From: JBHHWH01 sp046756405
Lineage (GTDB): Bacteria; Actinomycetota; Acidimicrobiia; Spongiisociales; ZC4RG35
Assembly (NCBI GenBank): GCA_046756405.1
Contig: JBHHWH010000024.1
Coordinates: 1-31,889, forward strand
Direction of reading: 5' to 3'
DNA: 31,889 bases
Numbering within the stretch: the stretch's first letter is position 1; the number at the start of each line of letters is the position of its first letter. Shown piece after piece: positions 23,206 through 31,889 of this stretch. The translations under genes and the position numbers were made by a program. Below the pieces are notes generated by a model. That model was given only the letters and a program-made list of their open reading frames with translations. It made no database searches and was not told the DNA's origin.

Positions 23206-23637
23206 ATGCCGGTGATCGTCGTCGGAGCAGACACAGGAGTGGGGAGGGCCATCATCGAGGGTCTTTACGACCCGTCCCGGGACATAAGAGCCTTCGTCTC
23301 CGACGAGGAGCAGGGAGCAGAACTCAAGGAACGGGGCATCAAGGTCGCCCTCGGCGATGTCTCTGACGAGAGCCACATCGAAGGTGCAGCCATGAATTGT
23401 TTCACCGCGGTGTTGGTGGCCGAGGCTTCCGCCGACAAAAGGGAGAGGTCCTTCGCCGCCTCACCCGCCGAAGTCCTGGCGGGCTGGGCCAGGGCAGTGG
23501 CTTCGGTCACCCGGGTCATCTGGGTGTCGGGGGGAGAGGTACCCGACACGACAGCACCCGAATCGGCGCAGGTGGACCCCGGTGACCCCGACGTGGTGGC
23601 GAAAGTGGTAGCCCTGGACGACGCTCAGAAGATCTGA
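23206..23637 (+). CDS. Short NAD(P)-binding Rossmann-fold protein
   Basis: 143 aa. PVIVVGADTGVGRAIIEGL is the dinucleotide-binding glycine loop of the NmrA/atypical short-chain dehydrogenase class; RAFVSDEEQGAELKERGIKV and GDVSD follow as expected. The protein stops after about five strands (RVIWVSGGEVP), half the length of a full NmrA-like protein, so it may be a regulatory NAD(P)-binding remnant rather than an enzyme. The 3' end overlaps the convergent M23 gene by 13 nt. Confidence 0.75.
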   Translation: MPVIVVGADTGVGRAIIEGLYDPSRDIRAFVSDEEQGAELKERGIKVALGDVSDESHIEGAAMNCFTAVLVAEASADKRERSFAASPAEVLAGWARAVASVTRVIWVSGGEVPDTTAPESAQVDPGDPDVVAKVVALDDAQKI

Positions 23638-24236
23638 GCGTCCATTGGGATGCGTTCAGACCTGGCCAGCTCGTGCTCCCGCGCCGCCTTTAGATATGGG
23701 TAGGGGTCGACCGAGCGGTTGTGGTGGCGAAGCTCGAAGTGAGTGTGGGAGCCGGATCCCTCGGCGTTGCCCGAGTCCCCCACCCAGGCGATGAGCTGAC
23801 CGGCCTTCACCTGCACACCCTCTTCGATTCCCGGGGCGATGGTGAAAGACCAGTCGGCTCGCCCGTCGTCGGTCCCCGGGTTGTCGTCGTTCAGATGGAT
23901 GTAGTAGGTCTCCCAGCCTTCCTCGTGTTCGATGATGACGAACCGTCCGGGACGCCACGCCTCGTCGATGACCGCCACCACGCCATCAGCGAAGGCATAG
24001 ACCTCGGTCATCTTGGGCGCCATCAGATCGTTCCCCTGGTGACGTCTGCCCCCAGGACGCGGATCCCCAAAGGAGGAGGAAAAGTACGTCTCGTCGATCT
24101 CCTGAGGAAACCGGGTCTTGAAGGAGAGATCCACCTCCGGCTCGTCATGAGCCAGGGCAGGCATCGCTCCGACGACCAACCCGACCACTAAGGCGACGAG
24201 GCCGAACTGAAGACGTTGACCAATAATGGGGTTCAT
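23625..24236 (-). CDS. Secreted M23 family metallopeptidase
   Basis: 203 aa with a signal peptide ending at ALAHD (about residue 30). The M23 domain has His66 and Asp70 (HQGND), His114 (YIHL) and the pair His164/His166 (SHTHFEL), so the zinc site is complete. It lacks the LysM modules of the protein at 6802-8004 and has an insertion of charged residues (DDNPGTDDGRADWS). Likely a peptidoglycan endopeptidase outside the membrane. Confidence 0.88.
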   Translation of the reverse strand: MNPIIGQRLQFGLVALVVGLVVGAMPALAHDEPEVDLSFKTRFPQEIDETYFSSSFGDPRPGGRRHQGNDLMAPKMTEVYAFADGVVAVIDEAWRPGRFVIIEHEEGWETYYIHLNDDNPGTDDGRADWSFTIAPGIEEGVQVKAGQLIAWVGDSGNAEGSGSHTHFELRHHNRSVDPYPYLKAAREHELARSERIPMDAQIF

Positions 24237-24311
24237 GGGCTGAGGGCTATCCGGACCTGGACAACGCCACCAGGCTAAGGGTTTGGCTCGGCTAGGCCAA
24301 AGGGGGTCGGG

Positions 24312-24773
24312 TCACTCAGGTGGGCGGGAGGCGTCAGGACGGCGGCGCACTGTGAACCGGAGTCGTGAAACCGGCTCGTCGTCCACCGAGATCACAAAGG
24401 AATAAGGGCCCGACCCGGTGAACACCAGGTTGTTGAAGGTGAACGACCGGATCAGCCCGAAGTCAGAGGCTCCCGGAGGTTGCTGGTGGGAAGGCGGCAG
24501 GCGCACGTCGTGGGAGAGGGGATGGGGTAGCACCGGGCCGCCGTCGGCATCCTGAAGCTCCACCGACAACTTGAGCGTCTCCTTGCCCCACGAAACCGGT
24601 ACCCGCAACCGAAGGCCAATAGCGAGGGAGGGATGCCTCGCCGGGAAGTCACGCACCCAGAGAGTGTCCCAGCCGCCGCCGAGCACGAACAGCTTGCCCT
24701 GAACCGCCTGGACCGCGTCGGCGAGAAGCGCGACGTCGACGCTCGGGCCCAACGAGTCGGGAGTCACTTCCAC
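24312..24773 (-). CDS. DUF6941-like hypothetical protein
   Basis: About 153 aa. VDVALLADAVQAVQGKLFVL, GGGWDTLWVRDFPARHP and the ending GPYSFVISVDDEPVSRLRFTV match a widespread family of unknown function recalled as DUF6941, a small beta-sandwich. GTG 24773 is preferred because TAGGCT (24781-24786) lies 7 nt upstream and the family usually begins close to the VDVALLADA strand. ATG 24830 (adding MTISNWGLVGAIKAV) is the alternative but would leave only 15 nt to the divergent ino1 start. Confidence 0.7.
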   Translation of the reverse strand: MEVTPDSLGPSVDVALLADAVQAVQGKLFVLGGGWDTLWVRDFPARHPSLAIGLRLRVPVSWGKETLKLSVELQDADGGPVLPHPLSHDVRLPPSHQQPPGASDFGLIRSFTFNNLVFTGSGPYSFVISVDDEPVSRLRFTVRRRPDASRPPE

Positions 24774-24786
24774 CGCGGCGAGCCTA
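24774..24786 (-). promoter_or_regulatory. -10 box for a leaderless start at 24773
   Basis: TAGGCT then 7 nt then GTG on the minus strand; TTGTTG lies 16 nt further upstream as a possible -35. Confidence 0.4.
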
Positions 24787-24845
24787 ACGGCCTTGATTGC
24801 GCCAACAAGGCCCCAGTTCGATATCGTCATGGCCGAGGAGGTTCG

Positions 24846-26168
<1,323 letters not shown>

Positions 26169-26169
26169 G

Positions 26170-26574
26170 ATGGAGGACCTGGTCGCCGGCTCGGTGGTGA
26201 TACCGGCGGCGGAGATCGAGGAGCGCTTCGAGACCCCGGGCGGGCCTGGGGGCCAGCACGCCAACCGCAACGCCACCGCGGTCCGGGTCCGGTTCCGCGT
26301 CCCGGAGTCCTCGCTTCCGGAGCCGGTCAAGCAGCGGCTCATCTCGAAGCTGGGCGAGGTCGTTGAAGCCACCGCCGGCGAGTCCCGCTCCCAGGTCAGA
26401 AACCGGGAGGTAGCCCGTCGCCGCCTCGCCTCCAGGATCGAGGGCGCCCTCACCGAACCAAAACCCCGACGCAGGACTCGACCCACCCGGGCGGCGAAGC
26501 AGCGCCGGCTGACCGCCAAGAAGGCGCGTTCGGAGATCAAGCGGCAGCGTCGCCGTCCCACCGACTTCGACTGA
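26170..26574 (+). CDS. ArfB-like peptidyl-tRNA hydrolase (ribosome rescue)
   Basis: 134 aa with the release-factor catalytic loop PGGPGGQHANRNATAVRV; Gly27-Gly28-Gln29 form the GGQ motif that hydrolyses peptidyl-tRNA. The C-terminus is a highly basic tail (KPRRRTRPTRAAKQRRL), which in ArfB/YaeJ enters the mRNA channel of stalled ribosomes. There is no codon-recognition domain. It probably frees ribosomes stalled on broken messages. The start is 1 nt after the ino1 stop. Confidence 0.9.
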   Translation: MEDLVAGSVVIPAAEIEERFETPGGPGGQHANRNATAVRVRFRVPESSLPEPVKQRLISKLGEVVEATAGESRSQVRNREVARRRLASRIEGALTEPKPRRRTRPTRAAKQRRLTAKKARSEIKRQRRRPTDFD

Positions 26575-26578
26575 GCCG

Positions 26579-26592
26579 TAGGCTCCGGGCAT
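26579..26592 (+). promoter_or_regulatory. -10 box for a leaderless start at 26593
   Basis: TAGGCT (26579-26584) followed by 8 nt and ATG; the same hexamer and almost the same spacing as at the gene starting at 24773. Confidence 0.4.
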
Positions 26593-27237
26593 ATGAGTAT
26601 GACCCCGCAACGCTGGCAGTTTCTCACCGACTACTCGGGCGAAGTCTTCGGCAAAGAAGATGAGCATCTCTCGGGCCTCATGGAACGGGCGGTAGCCGCA
26701 GGCCTTCCCCGGATAGCGGTCTCCCCCGACGTGGGCCGGTTGCTCAAGATCCTGGTGTCGATGACTCGGGGGCGGGTAGCGGTTGAACTGGGCACCCTGG
26801 GCGGCTATTCCGCCATCTGGATAACCCGCGGCCTTCCCGAAGGGGGGAAGCTGTTCACCATCGAATACGACGACGCCCACGCCGACTTCGCCGAAGCGGA
26901 GATAGCCGCCGCCGGACTCGACGACAGGGTGGAGGTGATCCGGGGCGTTGCCCTGAAGGTGCTGCCCGCGCTGGTGGCCCAACTGGGCCCTGCGAGCATC
27001 GACTTCGCCTTCATCGACGCCACCAAGAGCGAATACGTGGCCTATTTCGAAGCCCTCCGCCTCGGGATCGCCCCCGGCGGGCTGGTCGTAGCCGACAACG
27101 TATACGGCACCGGGCAGGGCTGGATCGACGAGGGCTACGGCACCGACGACTTCAACCGGTTACTGGCCGCCGACCCGGACTTCGAGGCAGTGGCCATCCC
27201 GCTGCGGGAGGGGCTTCTCATCGCCCGGAGGAGCTAA
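26593..27237 (+). CDS. SAM-dependent O-methyltransferase, family 3
   Basis: 214 aa. VAVELGTLGGYSAIW (62-76) is motif I for SAM binding, LFTIEYDDAHADFAEAEI follows, and FAFIDATKSEYVAYFEALRL carries the metal-binding Asp. GGLVVADNVYGTG is also typical of the catechol/caffeoyl-CoA type. These enzymes methylate catechol-like oxygens with a divalent metal; the substrate here is unknown. The last base of its TAA stop is the A of the next gene's ATG. Confidence 0.9.
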   Translation: MSMTPQRWQFLTDYSGEVFGKEDEHLSGLMERAVAAGLPRIAVSPDVGRLLKILVSMTRGRVAVELGTLGGYSAIWITRGLPEGGKLFTIEYDDAHADFAEAEIAAAGLDDRVEVIRGVALKVLPALVAQLGPASIDFAFIDATKSEYVAYFEALRLGIAPGGLVVADNVYGTGQGWIDEGYGTDDFNRLLAADPDFEAVAIPLREGLLIARRS

Positions 27238-28001
27238 TGAGGGTCACCGTGCTCGGCGGCCGCGGGCTGTTGGGACGCCAGCTCACACCGCTGCTCAAGG
27301 AAGCCGGCCACGAGGTGACCGTGGCCAGCCGAACCGTCGCCGGGCCGGGTCATGTCACCACCGACCTGGCCACCGGAGAGGGCCTCACCGACGCCGTACG
27401 GGGGGCGCAGGTGGTGGTCCACCTCGTCAGCGACCCGAGTCATGCGAGGGCCACGGACATCGCAGGGACGGATAGGCTGCTGGCCCTCATCGGGGATCAC
27501 CAGCATCTCCTCTACGTCTCCATCGTCGGGGTGGACCGCCACCCCTACGGCTACTACAAGGCGAAACGCCGGGTGGAGCAGATGATCGAGTCCTCCGGGG
27601 CCTCCTACACCATCCTCCGGGCCACCCAGTTCTTCGACTTCATCGCCTGGATGCTCAACCGGGTCCTAACCCGTCCCGTTGCATTGCTCCCCAAGCGGTG
27701 GGTGTCTCAACCGGTGGAGACCCGGGAGGTCGCAGAGGTGCTGGCGGAATTGGTGGAGTCCCGTCCTCGCGGGCTCCAACCCGACTTCTGCGGTCCGGAG
27801 ATCCTCACCCTGGAGCACCTGGCGACGACGTTCATGGAGGTGACAGCCCAGGAGAAACGTCTTCTCAACCTGCCGGTACCGGGCCGGGTGGGGCGGGCCT
27901 TCCGGGAGGGCTGGCACACCAATCCCGACCGTGCTGTCGGAGTCAAGACCTGGGCCGAGTTCCTAGAGGGGCTCCGCCCCCGCAAGCGCCCCCGCTACTG
28001 A
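27237..28001 (+). CDS. NmrA-like NAD(P)-binding oxidoreductase
   Basis: 254 aa. VLGGRGLLGRQLTPLLKEAG is the glycine-rich nucleotide site; DLATGEGLTDAV and LLYVSIVGVDRHPYGYYKAK include the Tyr-x3-Lys pattern of short-chain dehydrogenases. The C-terminal part (PVETREVAEVLAELV) is as in the NDUFA9/NmrA-like atypical group. Overlaps the methyltransferase stop by 1 nt. Its 3' end overlaps the convergent menE by 39 nt. Confidence 0.85.
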   Translation: MRVTVLGGRGLLGRQLTPLLKEAGHEVTVASRTVAGPGHVTTDLATGEGLTDAVRGAQVVVHLVSDPSHARATDIAGTDRLLALIGDHQHLLYVSIVGVDRHPYGYYKAKRRVEQMIESSGASYTILRATQFFDFIAWMLNRVLTRPVALLPKRWVSQPVETREVAEVLAELVESRPRGLQPDFCGPEILTLEHLATTFMEVTAQEKRLLNLPVPGRVGRAFREGWHTNPDRAVGVKTWAEFLEGLRPRKRPRY

Positions 28002-29168
28002 CCGGTCGGGCTTGCCCAGGGGGGTCCGGGGGACGGCCTCAACCCGCAGCCAGCGTTTGGGAACCATGAACCCGGGAAGCCGATCCTTCAGGAAAGCCTC
28101 CAGAGCGTCCGGCGAGGTATCGCCCGAGTAGACGCAGCCGACCAACATCCCCCACTCGGCATCTGCCACCCCCACCACCACCGCCTCGCCCACTCCGGGA
28201 TGTGCCTCCAGTTCGGCCTCCACGCGGGTGGGGTCGACGTTCTCCCCACCGGTGACGATCACCGTGTCGGCCCGGCCGAGGATCCGTATCGCCCCCTCCT
28301 CGTCGATCTCCCCCAGGTCGTTGGTGACCAGCCACGGATCCGAACGGTCCGGTTCGCCGAGATATCCGGGGGAGACCTGGGGGCCCTTGACCGCCACCCG
28401 GCCGTCGTCTTCGATGCGGAGGCTCACCCCGGGAAGGGGGTGGGCCCGGTAGGCGAGGGGCGATCCGGGTCGGAGGGTGGCCACCTGGCCGAAGCTCTCT
28501 GTCATCCCGTAGGTGGGAAGGACGGGGAGCCCCGCCTCGAAAGCCTGCTCCAACAGTCCAAAGGGTACCGGCCCTCCCCCCACCAGCACCGCCCGCAAAC
28601 CTTCATGGGGGCCGGGATCGTGGGCAAGGAGACGGACCAGCATGGTGGGCACCACCGAGGCCACGGTCACCCCCTGGCGCAGAGCTGTGGCGAAGCTATC
28701 CGGATCGAAACCGTCAAGAAGACGCACCGAGCCTCCGGCGTAGGCGGAGCGGACCAGGATGGAGATCCCCGCCACATGGTGGAGGGGAACGGCGAGAAGC
28801 CAGACATCCTCGACACCGTGGCCCAGATGCTCCACCGAGGCCCTGGCCGCAGCCTCCAGGTTGGCGGCGGTGAGCCTCACCCCCTTGGGCACACCAGAAG
28901 TGCCCGAAGTGAAGACGACCAGGGCCGCTCCGCCCAGGTCGGAGACGGGAGGAGCCTCGACGCCCGGACCCAGGGCCACCACCCCTTCTCCGGAGATGCC
29001 GGCCAGTAGGTCGAGGGCCGAGTCGATGTCGTTTCCCGGGGAGAGGATCCTCGGCGTGGACGCCATCCGCCGGCGCACTTCCACCGCGGCATCGCCATAG
29101 GTCACCACCCCCTCTCGAGCGATCAGAAAGGGCCTGTCGGGTGACGACGATTCCAACCAGCGGATCAT
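27963..29168 (-). CDS. menE: o-Succinylbenzoate-CoA ligase
   Basis: 401 aa acyl-adenylate enzyme. AMP-binding motif VFTSGTSGVPKGVRLT, then LPTYGMTESFGQVATLRPG, TNDLGEIDEEGAIRILGRAD and the catalytic lysine in RTPLGKPDRS. The N-terminal domain is short, as in actinobacterial MenE. It activates o-succinylbenzoate with CoA for naphthoate ring closure by MenB, encoded divergently 31 nt away. The context makes menE more likely than a general acyl-CoA ligase. ATG 29168 is used; the frame continues to 29267 but would overlap menB. Confidence 0.9.
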   Translation of the reverse strand: MIRWLESSSPDRPFLIAREGVVTYGDAAVEVRRRMASTPRILSPGNDIDSALDLLAGISGEGVVALGPGVEAPPVSDLGGAALVVFTSGTSGVPKGVRLTAANLEAAARASVEHLGHGVEDVWLLAVPLHHVAGISILVRSAYAGGSVRLLDGFDPDSFATALRQGVTVASVVPTMLVRLLAHDPGPHEGLRAVLVGGGPVPFGLLEQAFEAGLPVLPTYGMTESFGQVATLRPGSPLAYRAHPLPGVSLRIEDDGRVAVKGPQVSPGYLGEPDRSDPWLVTNDLGEIDEEGAIRILGRADTVIVTGGENVDPTRVEAELEAHPGVGEAVVVGVADAEWGMLVGCVYSGDTSPDALEAFLKDRLPGFMVPKRWLRVEAVPRTPLGKPDRSVAGALAGAEPL

Positions 29169-29185
29169 GGGATGATTCTGGCCCT

Positions 29186-29199
29186 TATCCTCTCCCATC
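29186..29199 (+). promoter_or_regulatory. -10 box for a leaderless menB start
   Basis: TATCCT (29186-29191) followed by 8 nt and GTG 29200. The 31-nt gap to menE on the other strand must also hold the menE promoter; CAGAAT lies 6 nt before the menE ATG. Confidence 0.4.
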
Positions 29200-30099
29200 G
29201 TGGTATCTGAGATCTTCGACCCCAGCGCCTGGGACCCCGTCCCCGGCTTCGAGTTCACCGACATCACCTACCACCGTGCCAAGGATGTGGGCGCGGTGCG
29301 GGTGGCCTTCAACCGGCCTGAGGTGCGCAACGCCTTCCGACCCCACACCGTGGACGAGCTATCTACGGCGCTGGAGCATGCCCGGCAGAGTACCGACGTC
29401 GGCTGTGTGCTCCTCACCGGCAACGGCCCCTCCCCGAAGGATGGGGTGTGGGCCTTCTGCTCCGGCGGCGATCAGAGGATCCGGGGCAAGGACGGCTATA
29501 AGTACGCCGAAGGCGAGGAGGCGGAGACCGTCGAGCCGGGGAAGGTGGGACGGCTCCACATCCTCGAAGTGCAGCGGCTGATCCGCTTCATGCCCAAGGT
29601 AGTGATCGCGGTGGTGCCCGGATGGGCGGTGGGCGGCGGGCACAGCCTGCACGTGGTCTGCGACCTGACCCTGGCGTCCGCCGAGCATGCCGTCTTCAAA
29701 CAGACCGACGCCGCGGTGGCCTCCTACGACGCCGGCTACGGCTCCGCCTACCTAGCCCGGCAGGTGGGCCAAAAACGGGCCCGGGAGATCTTCTTCCTCG
29801 GCCGCTCCTATTCCGCCACCGAGGCCCATCAGATGGGGATGGTCAACGCCGTGGTGCCCCACGAGGACCTGGAGAAGGTGGCCCTGGAGTGGGCCACCGA
29901 GATCACCGCCAAGAGCCCGATGGCGCAGCGGATGCTCAAGTTCGCCTTCAACCTGGTTGACGATGGGCTGGTGGGTCAGCAGATCTTCGCCGGAGAGGCC
30001 ACCCGCCTCGGCTACATGACCGATGAAGCGGAGGAGGGCAGGGACGCCTTCCTGGAGAAGCGGGACCCCGACTACGGCCGCTTCCCCTGGCACTACTGA
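29200..30099 (+). CDS. menB: 1,4-Dihydroxy-2-naphthoyl-CoA synthase
   Basis: 299 aa crotonase-fold enzyme that closes the second ring of menaquinone. AFCSGGDQRIRGKDGY (86-101) is the MenB signature; GWAVGGGHSLHVVCDLTLA forms the oxyanion hole; ASYDAGYGSAYLARQVGQKR has the catalytic aspartate and tyrosine region. The N-terminus VSEIFDPSAWDPVPGFEFTD is typical. GTG at 29200 is the start. menA follows after 4 nt. Confidence 0.96.
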   Translation: MVSEIFDPSAWDPVPGFEFTDITYHRAKDVGAVRVAFNRPEVRNAFRPHTVDELSTALEHARQSTDVGCVLLTGNGPSPKDGVWAFCSGGDQRIRGKDGYKYAEGEEAETVEPGKVGRLHILEVQRLIRFMPKVVIAVVPGWAVGGGHSLHVVCDLTLASAEHAVFKQTDAAVASYDAGYGSAYLARQVGQKRAREIFFLGRSYSATEAHQMGMVNAVVPHEDLEKVALEWATEITAKSPMAQRMLKFAFNLVDDGLVGQQIFAGEATRLGYMTDEAEEGRDAFLEKRDPDYGRFPWHY

Positions 30100-30103
30100 G
30101 ACC

Positions 30104-30988
30104 GTGACCCGCTTCGAGGCCTGGAAGACGGCGGCCCGTCCTCACACCCTGCCCGCCGCGGTGGTCCCTGTGCTGGTGGGTTCAGGCCTGGCGGCTGGCC
30201 GGGGTGCCTTCCGCTTCGACGCCTTCGCCTGGGCGCTGGTGGGGGCGCTGGCGATCCAGGTGGCGGCCAACTTCGCCAACGACGTCTCCGACGCCCGCCG
30301 CGGCGCCGACACCCCGGACCGCCTGGGTCCGCCCCGGATGGTGGCCCAAGGGGTGATAACGCCCACCCAGATGTGGGCAGCCACCTGGACGGCGGTGGGC
30401 GTGGCCGCAGTGGCCGGGGTGGCCCTCACCCTCATCGCCGGACCGCTGATCCTGGTGATCGGCGTCGCCTCGATCCTGGCCATGCTGGGCTACGTCGGAG
30501 GGCCGGTGCCCTACGGATATCGGGGCCTGGGCGAGGTCTTCGTCTTCGTCTTCTTCGGCCTGGTGGCCACCGTGGGCAGCCGCTACGTCCACGACATGAC
30601 CTTTCCCCTGGACGCCTGGCTGCTGGCTGTTCCGGTGGGCTTTCTCGTCACCGCCATCCTGGTGGTCAACAACTACCGGGACATCGACACCGATGCCGCC
30701 GCCGGGAAGCGAACCCTGGCGGTGATTCTGGGACGGAGACGGACCCGCACCCTCTTCGCCCTCCTGGTCTACGGGGCCTTCGCCATGATCGTCGTCTTCG
30801 CCACTGTGGGCCTTACCCCCCTGCCCAGCCTCTTCGCCGGGTTTCTCCTCCCCTTCGCCACCGCCCCGGTACGCATCGTCTACACCAAGACCGAGGGGCC
30901 GGCCCTGATCAGAGCGCTGAAGCTGACAGCCAGGGTGCACCTCTGGACCGGCCTCGTCCTCGCTGCCGGGGCAGCCATCAACCTCTAG
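30104..30988 (+). CDS. menA: 1,4-Dihydroxy-2-naphthoate polyprenyltransferase
   Basis: 294 aa with about eight or nine membrane segments. The two prenyl-diphosphate/metal sites are NFANDVSDARRGAD (56-69) and NNYRDIDTDAAAGKRTL (189-205). It attaches the isoprenoid tail to dihydroxynaphthoate in the membrane, the step before final methylation. GTG 30104 is preferred over upstream in-frame starts lying within menB because it gives the standard N-terminus (AWKTAARPHTLPAAVVPVL). Confidence 0.94.
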   Translation: MTRFEAWKTAARPHTLPAAVVPVLVGSGLAAGRGAFRFDAFAWALVGALAIQVAANFANDVSDARRGADTPDRLGPPRMVAQGVITPTQMWAATWTAVGVAAVAGVALTLIAGPLILVIGVASILAMLGYVGGPVPYGYRGLGEVFVFVFFGLVATVGSRYVHDMTFPLDAWLLAVPVGFLVTAILVVNNYRDIDTDAAAGKRTLAVILGRRRTRTLFALLVYGAFAMIVVFATVGLTPLPSLFAGFLLPFATAPVRIVYTKTEGPALIRALKLTARVHLWTGLVLAAGAAINL

Positions 30989-30995
30989 GAACCGA

Positions 30996-31772
30996 ATGGA
31001 TCCGCGGCACCGTCCAACAACCATGAGGAGAATCGCGATGCTCGTCCTGTTCGCCCTGGTGGCAGCCGCATGCGGCGCCGGTTCCGGCGCCGCCGATGGC
31101 GCCTGGCAACTGGAGTCGGGAACTCTCGACGGAAAACCGATCCCGATGGTCGACACCCACCCCATCACCCTCGCCATCGAAGGAGACACGGTGTCCGGCA
31201 CCGCCGCCTGCAACGGCTACGGGGGCAAGGTGCGGCTCAACGGGGACCGGTTCGAAGTACGGGACGTGGGAGTGACCGAGATGGCCTGCTTTCCCTCGGA
31301 GACCATGGAGTCGGAACAGGCTTTCCTCGACGCCCTGCACGATGTAGATCGATTCGAGATCGTCAATGAGCAACTGGTCCTCCGGGGTGAGAGGTCGGAG
31401 TTGGTCTTCAACCCTCTGCCCCCAGTGCCCGAGGCCGAGCTCACCAACACCGTCTGGGTCCTGGAGGGTCTCATTCAGGGAGATGCGGTGTCCTCGGTCT
31501 CCGGTGAGCGTGCCACCCTGGAGCTGTTCACCGACGGTTCCTTCATCGGCTCCACCGGATGTCGCACCCTGGCGGGCAGCTACCAGATCGCCGGCGCCGA
31601 GGTGCGGTTTACCCGTCTCAGTGCCAGTGGGGAGTGCCCCCCTGAACTAGCCGCCCAGGACAATCAGGTGGTCAGCGTGCTCGGGGACGGCTTTCGGGTC
31701 GAGATCGACGGCGACCGGCTCATAGTCTCCTCCGCCGGCGGCGAAGGACTCATGTACCGGGCCGAGGGTTGA
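30996..31772 (+). CDS. Lipoprotein with two META domains
   Basis: 258 aa from ATG 30996, or 249 aa from ATG 31023. RRIAMLVLFALVAAAC is a lipoprotein signal peptide with its cysteine. The first META/HslJ domain spans roughly 35-135 (GTAACNGYGGKVRLNGDRFE, then TEMACF). The second is about 150-257 (TVWVLEGLIQ, SFIGSTGCRTLAGSYQIAG). META domains occur in heat-shock HslJ and in surface proteins; the exact role is unknown. AGGA precedes 30996 by 5 nt, and it follows menA by 7 nt, so it is probably co-transcribed, although no functional link to menaquinone is evident. Confidence 0.85.
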   Translation: MDPRHRPTTMRRIAMLVLFALVAAACGAGSGAADGAWQLESGTLDGKPIPMVDTHPITLAIEGDTVSGTAACNGYGGKVRLNGDRFEVRDVGVTEMACFPSETMESEQAFLDALHDVDRFEIVNEQLVLRGERSELVFNPLPPVPEAELTNTVWVLEGLIQGDAVSSVSGERATLELFTDGSFIGSTGCRTLAGSYQIAGAEVRFTRLSASGECPPELAAQDNQVVSVLGDGFRVEIDGDRLIVSSAGGEGLMYRAEG

Positions 31773-31817
31773 GGGCCACAGAAAAGAATCCAGAAAAAGT
31801 CTCGGAATTGGGTGTTT

Positions 31818-31836
31818 TGTGACCGTTCTTGTCACA
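31818..31836. repeat. Inverted repeat TGTGAC-N7-GTCACA
   Basis: Perfect 6-bp arms with a 7-nt spacer in the intergenic region before the rightmost gene. It may be part of the promoter or an operator; the spacing does not match a CRP-type site. Confidence 0.4.
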
Positions 31837-31840
31837 GGGG

Positions 31841-31852
31841 GAACGTATGTTC
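31841..31852. promoter_or_regulatory. LexA/SOS box
   Basis: GAACGTATGTTC fits the Gram-positive/actinobacterial SOS operator core GAAC-RNRY-GTTC exactly. It overlaps a -10-like TATGTT (31846-31851) and ends 7 nt before an ATG, an ideal place for repression. Confidence 0.65.
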
Positions 31853-31859
31853 TACGGGT

Positions 31860-31889
31860 ATGGACTTCGACCATGTCACCACCGACCAA
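31860..31889 (+). CDS. First ten codons of a probable SOS-regulated gene, cut by the right edge
   Basis: ATG 31860 opens MDFDHVTTDQ and runs off the window. TATGTT lies 8 nt upstream, so the message may be leaderless. The LexA box overlaps that promoter, which suggests DNA-damage induction. The product cannot be identified; candidates are DNA-repair genes or the LexA-controlled HNH/DUF222 proteins common in actinobacteria. Confidence 0.5.
   Translation, partial: MDFDHVTTDQ

Noticed and set aside
31818..31836. CRP/GlxR-like site TGTGA...TCACA
   Set aside because: The spacer between half-sites is 9 nt rather than 6, so it is listed only as an inverted repeat.

Overview
The window is a GC-rich chromosomal segment, most likely from an Actinomycetota bacterium and possibly an Acidimicrobiia-like lineage. 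The evidence is high-GC codon use, an F420-type luciferase-like oxidoreductase, an Ino1-type inositol-phosphate synthase, menaquinone genes (menE, menB, menA), an intein-bearing SufB, an MprAB/PepD-like two-component and protease module, and many starts that look leaderless (a TANNNT box 6-10 nt before ATG/GTG). The class-level assignment is inference. No tRNA, rRNA, CRISPR array, transposase or integrase was recognised.

Layout, left to right. 1-620: start of a leftward membrane-protein gene behind a long leader with several hairpins. 621-2794: a conserved hypothetical gene translationally coupled to a gamma-glutamyltransferase-family gene. 2791-3807 (-): F420/LLM oxidoreductase. 3854-5195: a helix-hairpin-helix membrane protein and rlmN. 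5184-6736: a compact island of about 1.55 kb, bounded by a 60-bp direct repeat (59/60 identical) of the rlmN 3' end. It carries a promoter with an adjoining palindrome, four 17-bp tandem repeats over a start site, a small secreted protein and a coupled membrane-anchored cysteine-containing protein. 6802-8004: LysM/M23 cell-wall protein. 8001-10234 (-): DUF885-type peptidase and flavin reductase. 10249-13185: aminoglycoside-phosphotransferase-like protein and a two-gene ABC exporter.

13190-16736 (-): a cobalamin operon. A B12 riboswitch with a hairpin that hides the ribosome binding site precedes a substrate-binding lipoprotein, a FecCD-type permease, an ATPase and a corrinoid adenosyltransferase, all with overlapping stops and starts. 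This gives B12 capture, import and adenosylation under B12 feedback. 16761-19759 (-): response regulator, histidine kinase and HtrA-like protease, which read as an envelope-stress module. 19893-20389: two small genes, one of 58 aa. 20523-23090 (-): sufB interrupted by a 386-aa LAGLIDADG intein, with no other suf genes adjacent.

23206-31889: short Rossmann protein, second M23 peptidase, DUF6941-like protein, inositol-3-phosphate synthase, ArfB-like rescue factor, O-methyltransferase, NmrA-like oxidoreductase, divergent menE versus menB-menA, a META-domain lipoprotein, and at the right edge the first ten codons of a gene behind a LexA/SOS-type box. The most unusual parts are the rlmN-flanked island, the sufB intein and its promoter inverted repeat, the riboswitch expression platform, and the SOS box at the edge.
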